Below are positions 5,886-6,461 of a stretch of DNA of 6,461 nucleotides, one piece after another. How positions within the stretch are numbered: the stretch's first letter is position 1; the number at the start of each line of letters is the position of its first letter. Where the stretch lies: the NCBI GenBank assembly GCA_017648225.1, contig JAGCJE010000151.1, positions 1-6,461 of the forward strand, written 5' to 3'. Origin of the DNA: Kiritimatiellia bacterium. Lineage in GTDB: Bacteria > Verrucomicrobiota > Kiritimatiellia > RFP12 > UBA1067. The translations under genes were made by a program, and so were the position numbers. The notes beneath the pieces were generated by a model. It did no database searches. It was not told where the DNA came from and worked only from the letters and a program-made list of their open reading frames with translations.

Positions 5886-6461
5886 AAAAGATCGTTACGG
5901 TAAAGCGCGCGGACAGCGTCGCAGTCGAGAGTGTGGCCGGCGCGGTAGCTGACTACCGTACCGACGAAACGGTGTTCACCCGTAAGCGCGAGCGCCGCCA
6001 TGAGATCGAGCGTCGCGCGGTGCCAGACGGGTTCGAGAAATTTATCACCGATGGGGAAACGCGGCTCCGTGTAAAACTTTTTCGGCCCGTGGATAAGGAT
6101 ATTCTTTTTGTTGTATCCCCAGTTGCGCGTGGCGGCGAAAAGTTTGCCGACCGTTTTGGCGAGAATATACTGACGATGGGTCGCGTTGGTGCGCGCGAGC
6201 GCCGCATAGCGGAACGTCTCGTCGGTCGCGTCAAAGAGAACGCGCTGTTCGCCGATGACGGTGTTCCACGAAATCGCGCAGTCGATGCGCAGATTGCGCT
6301 CGCCGTTCTCGGCGGGAAGGAACAGAAGAAAATCGCCGCGCTTGCCGCCGAACGCGACAGGCTCCTTAACCGTGACGAAAGTCGCGTCCTCGTCGGTTTC
6401 GACGATTTTGGCGTGATCCATCGCCTTGATGAGCGGGAGCGACGACTGGTCGAAGAGCGGC
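5873..6461 (-). CDS. lpxC: LpxC-type UDP-3-O-acyl-GlcNAc deacetylase, C-terminal part
   Basis: The reading frame stays open to the window edge, so the N-terminal part, including the first zinc site, lies outside; the ATG at 6421 is internal. Going inward from the edge, PLFDQSSLPLIKAM corresponds to the family's PxxDGSAxPFxxxL. IDCAISW (46-52 from the ATG) and FDATDETFRYAALARTNA (63-80) match the start of domain II (IDFxHP...SFxxEIARARTF). EPVWHRATLD (130-139) and YRAGHTLDCD (159-168) match the zinc site and the SGHxLxN catalytic histidine (here H163). LpxC carries out the committed step of lipid A synthesis at the inner-membrane surface. Oddities: one extra residue between the zinc histidine H134 and D139 (HRATLD against HKxLD), alanine where E. 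coli has D246, and no LGGSxxNA motif. It could be a divergent true LpxC or a paralogue. Confidence 0.75.
   Translation of the reverse strand, partial: PLFDQSSLPLIKAMDHAKIVETDEDATFVTVKEPVAFGGKRGDFLLFLPAENGERNLRIDCAISWNTVIGEQRVLFDATDETFRYAALARTNATHRQYILAKTVGKLFAATRNWGYNKKNILIHGPKKFYTEPRFPIGDKFLEPVWHRATLDLMAALALTGEHRFVGTVVSYRAGHTLDCDAVRALYRNDLLCQI

Overview
The window (about 54% GC by eye) looks like a chromosomal stretch from a Gram-negative, outer-membrane-bearing bacterium. The main evidence is an LpxC-type lipid A deacetylase at the right edge. Shine-Dalgarno sequences are weak or absent before most starts, intergenic gaps are short, and neighbouring genes overlap. An anaerobic gut or rumen member of the PVC group (Kiritimatiellota, Lentisphaerota or Verrucomicrobiota) would fit the combination of a Thermotoga-type short MetH, an amidohydrolase-2 protein and a DnaQ-like exonuclease with a C-terminal extension. 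That placement is an inference of low confidence.

Layout, left to right. (1) Positions 1-305 hold no convincing protein gene, but they fold on paper into a large nested RNA: a 9-bp helix joining 10-18 to 297-305, an inner 10-bp helix (97-106/256-265), and three hairpins. One hairpin is a 74-nt arm with tandem G-A pairs. This is the most unusual part of the window and I could not assign it to RNase P RNA, tmRNA, 6S RNA or SRP RNA. (2) Positions 306-455 are an AT-rich gap with several inverted repeats. (3) On the minus strand lie a TIM-barrel amidohydrolase (456-1277) and, upstream of it, endonuclease III nth (1318-1995). (4) A 70-bp divergent promoter region follows. (5) A TVP38/DedA-type membrane protein runs on the plus strand (2066-2713). 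(6) A tightly overlapped minus-strand operon, transcribed leftwards from the right edge, carries lpxC (cut by the window), a DEDDh 3'-5' exonuclease (5100-5885) and a cobalamin-dependent methionine synthase (2710-5103).

How the genes relate. The right-hand operon is linked by a 13-bp overlap (lpxC/exonuclease) and a 4-bp ATGA overlap (exonuclease/metH), which suggests translational coupling, although the functions (lipid A synthesis, DNA processing, methionine synthesis) are unrelated. The metH operon and the TVP38 gene converge so closely that a single CTAG supplies both stop codons. The nth/amidohydrolase pair and the TVP38 gene diverge from overlapping promoters. LpxC here departs from the family at the HKxLD/GD region. 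MetH lacks the reactivation domain found in the E. coli enzyme.
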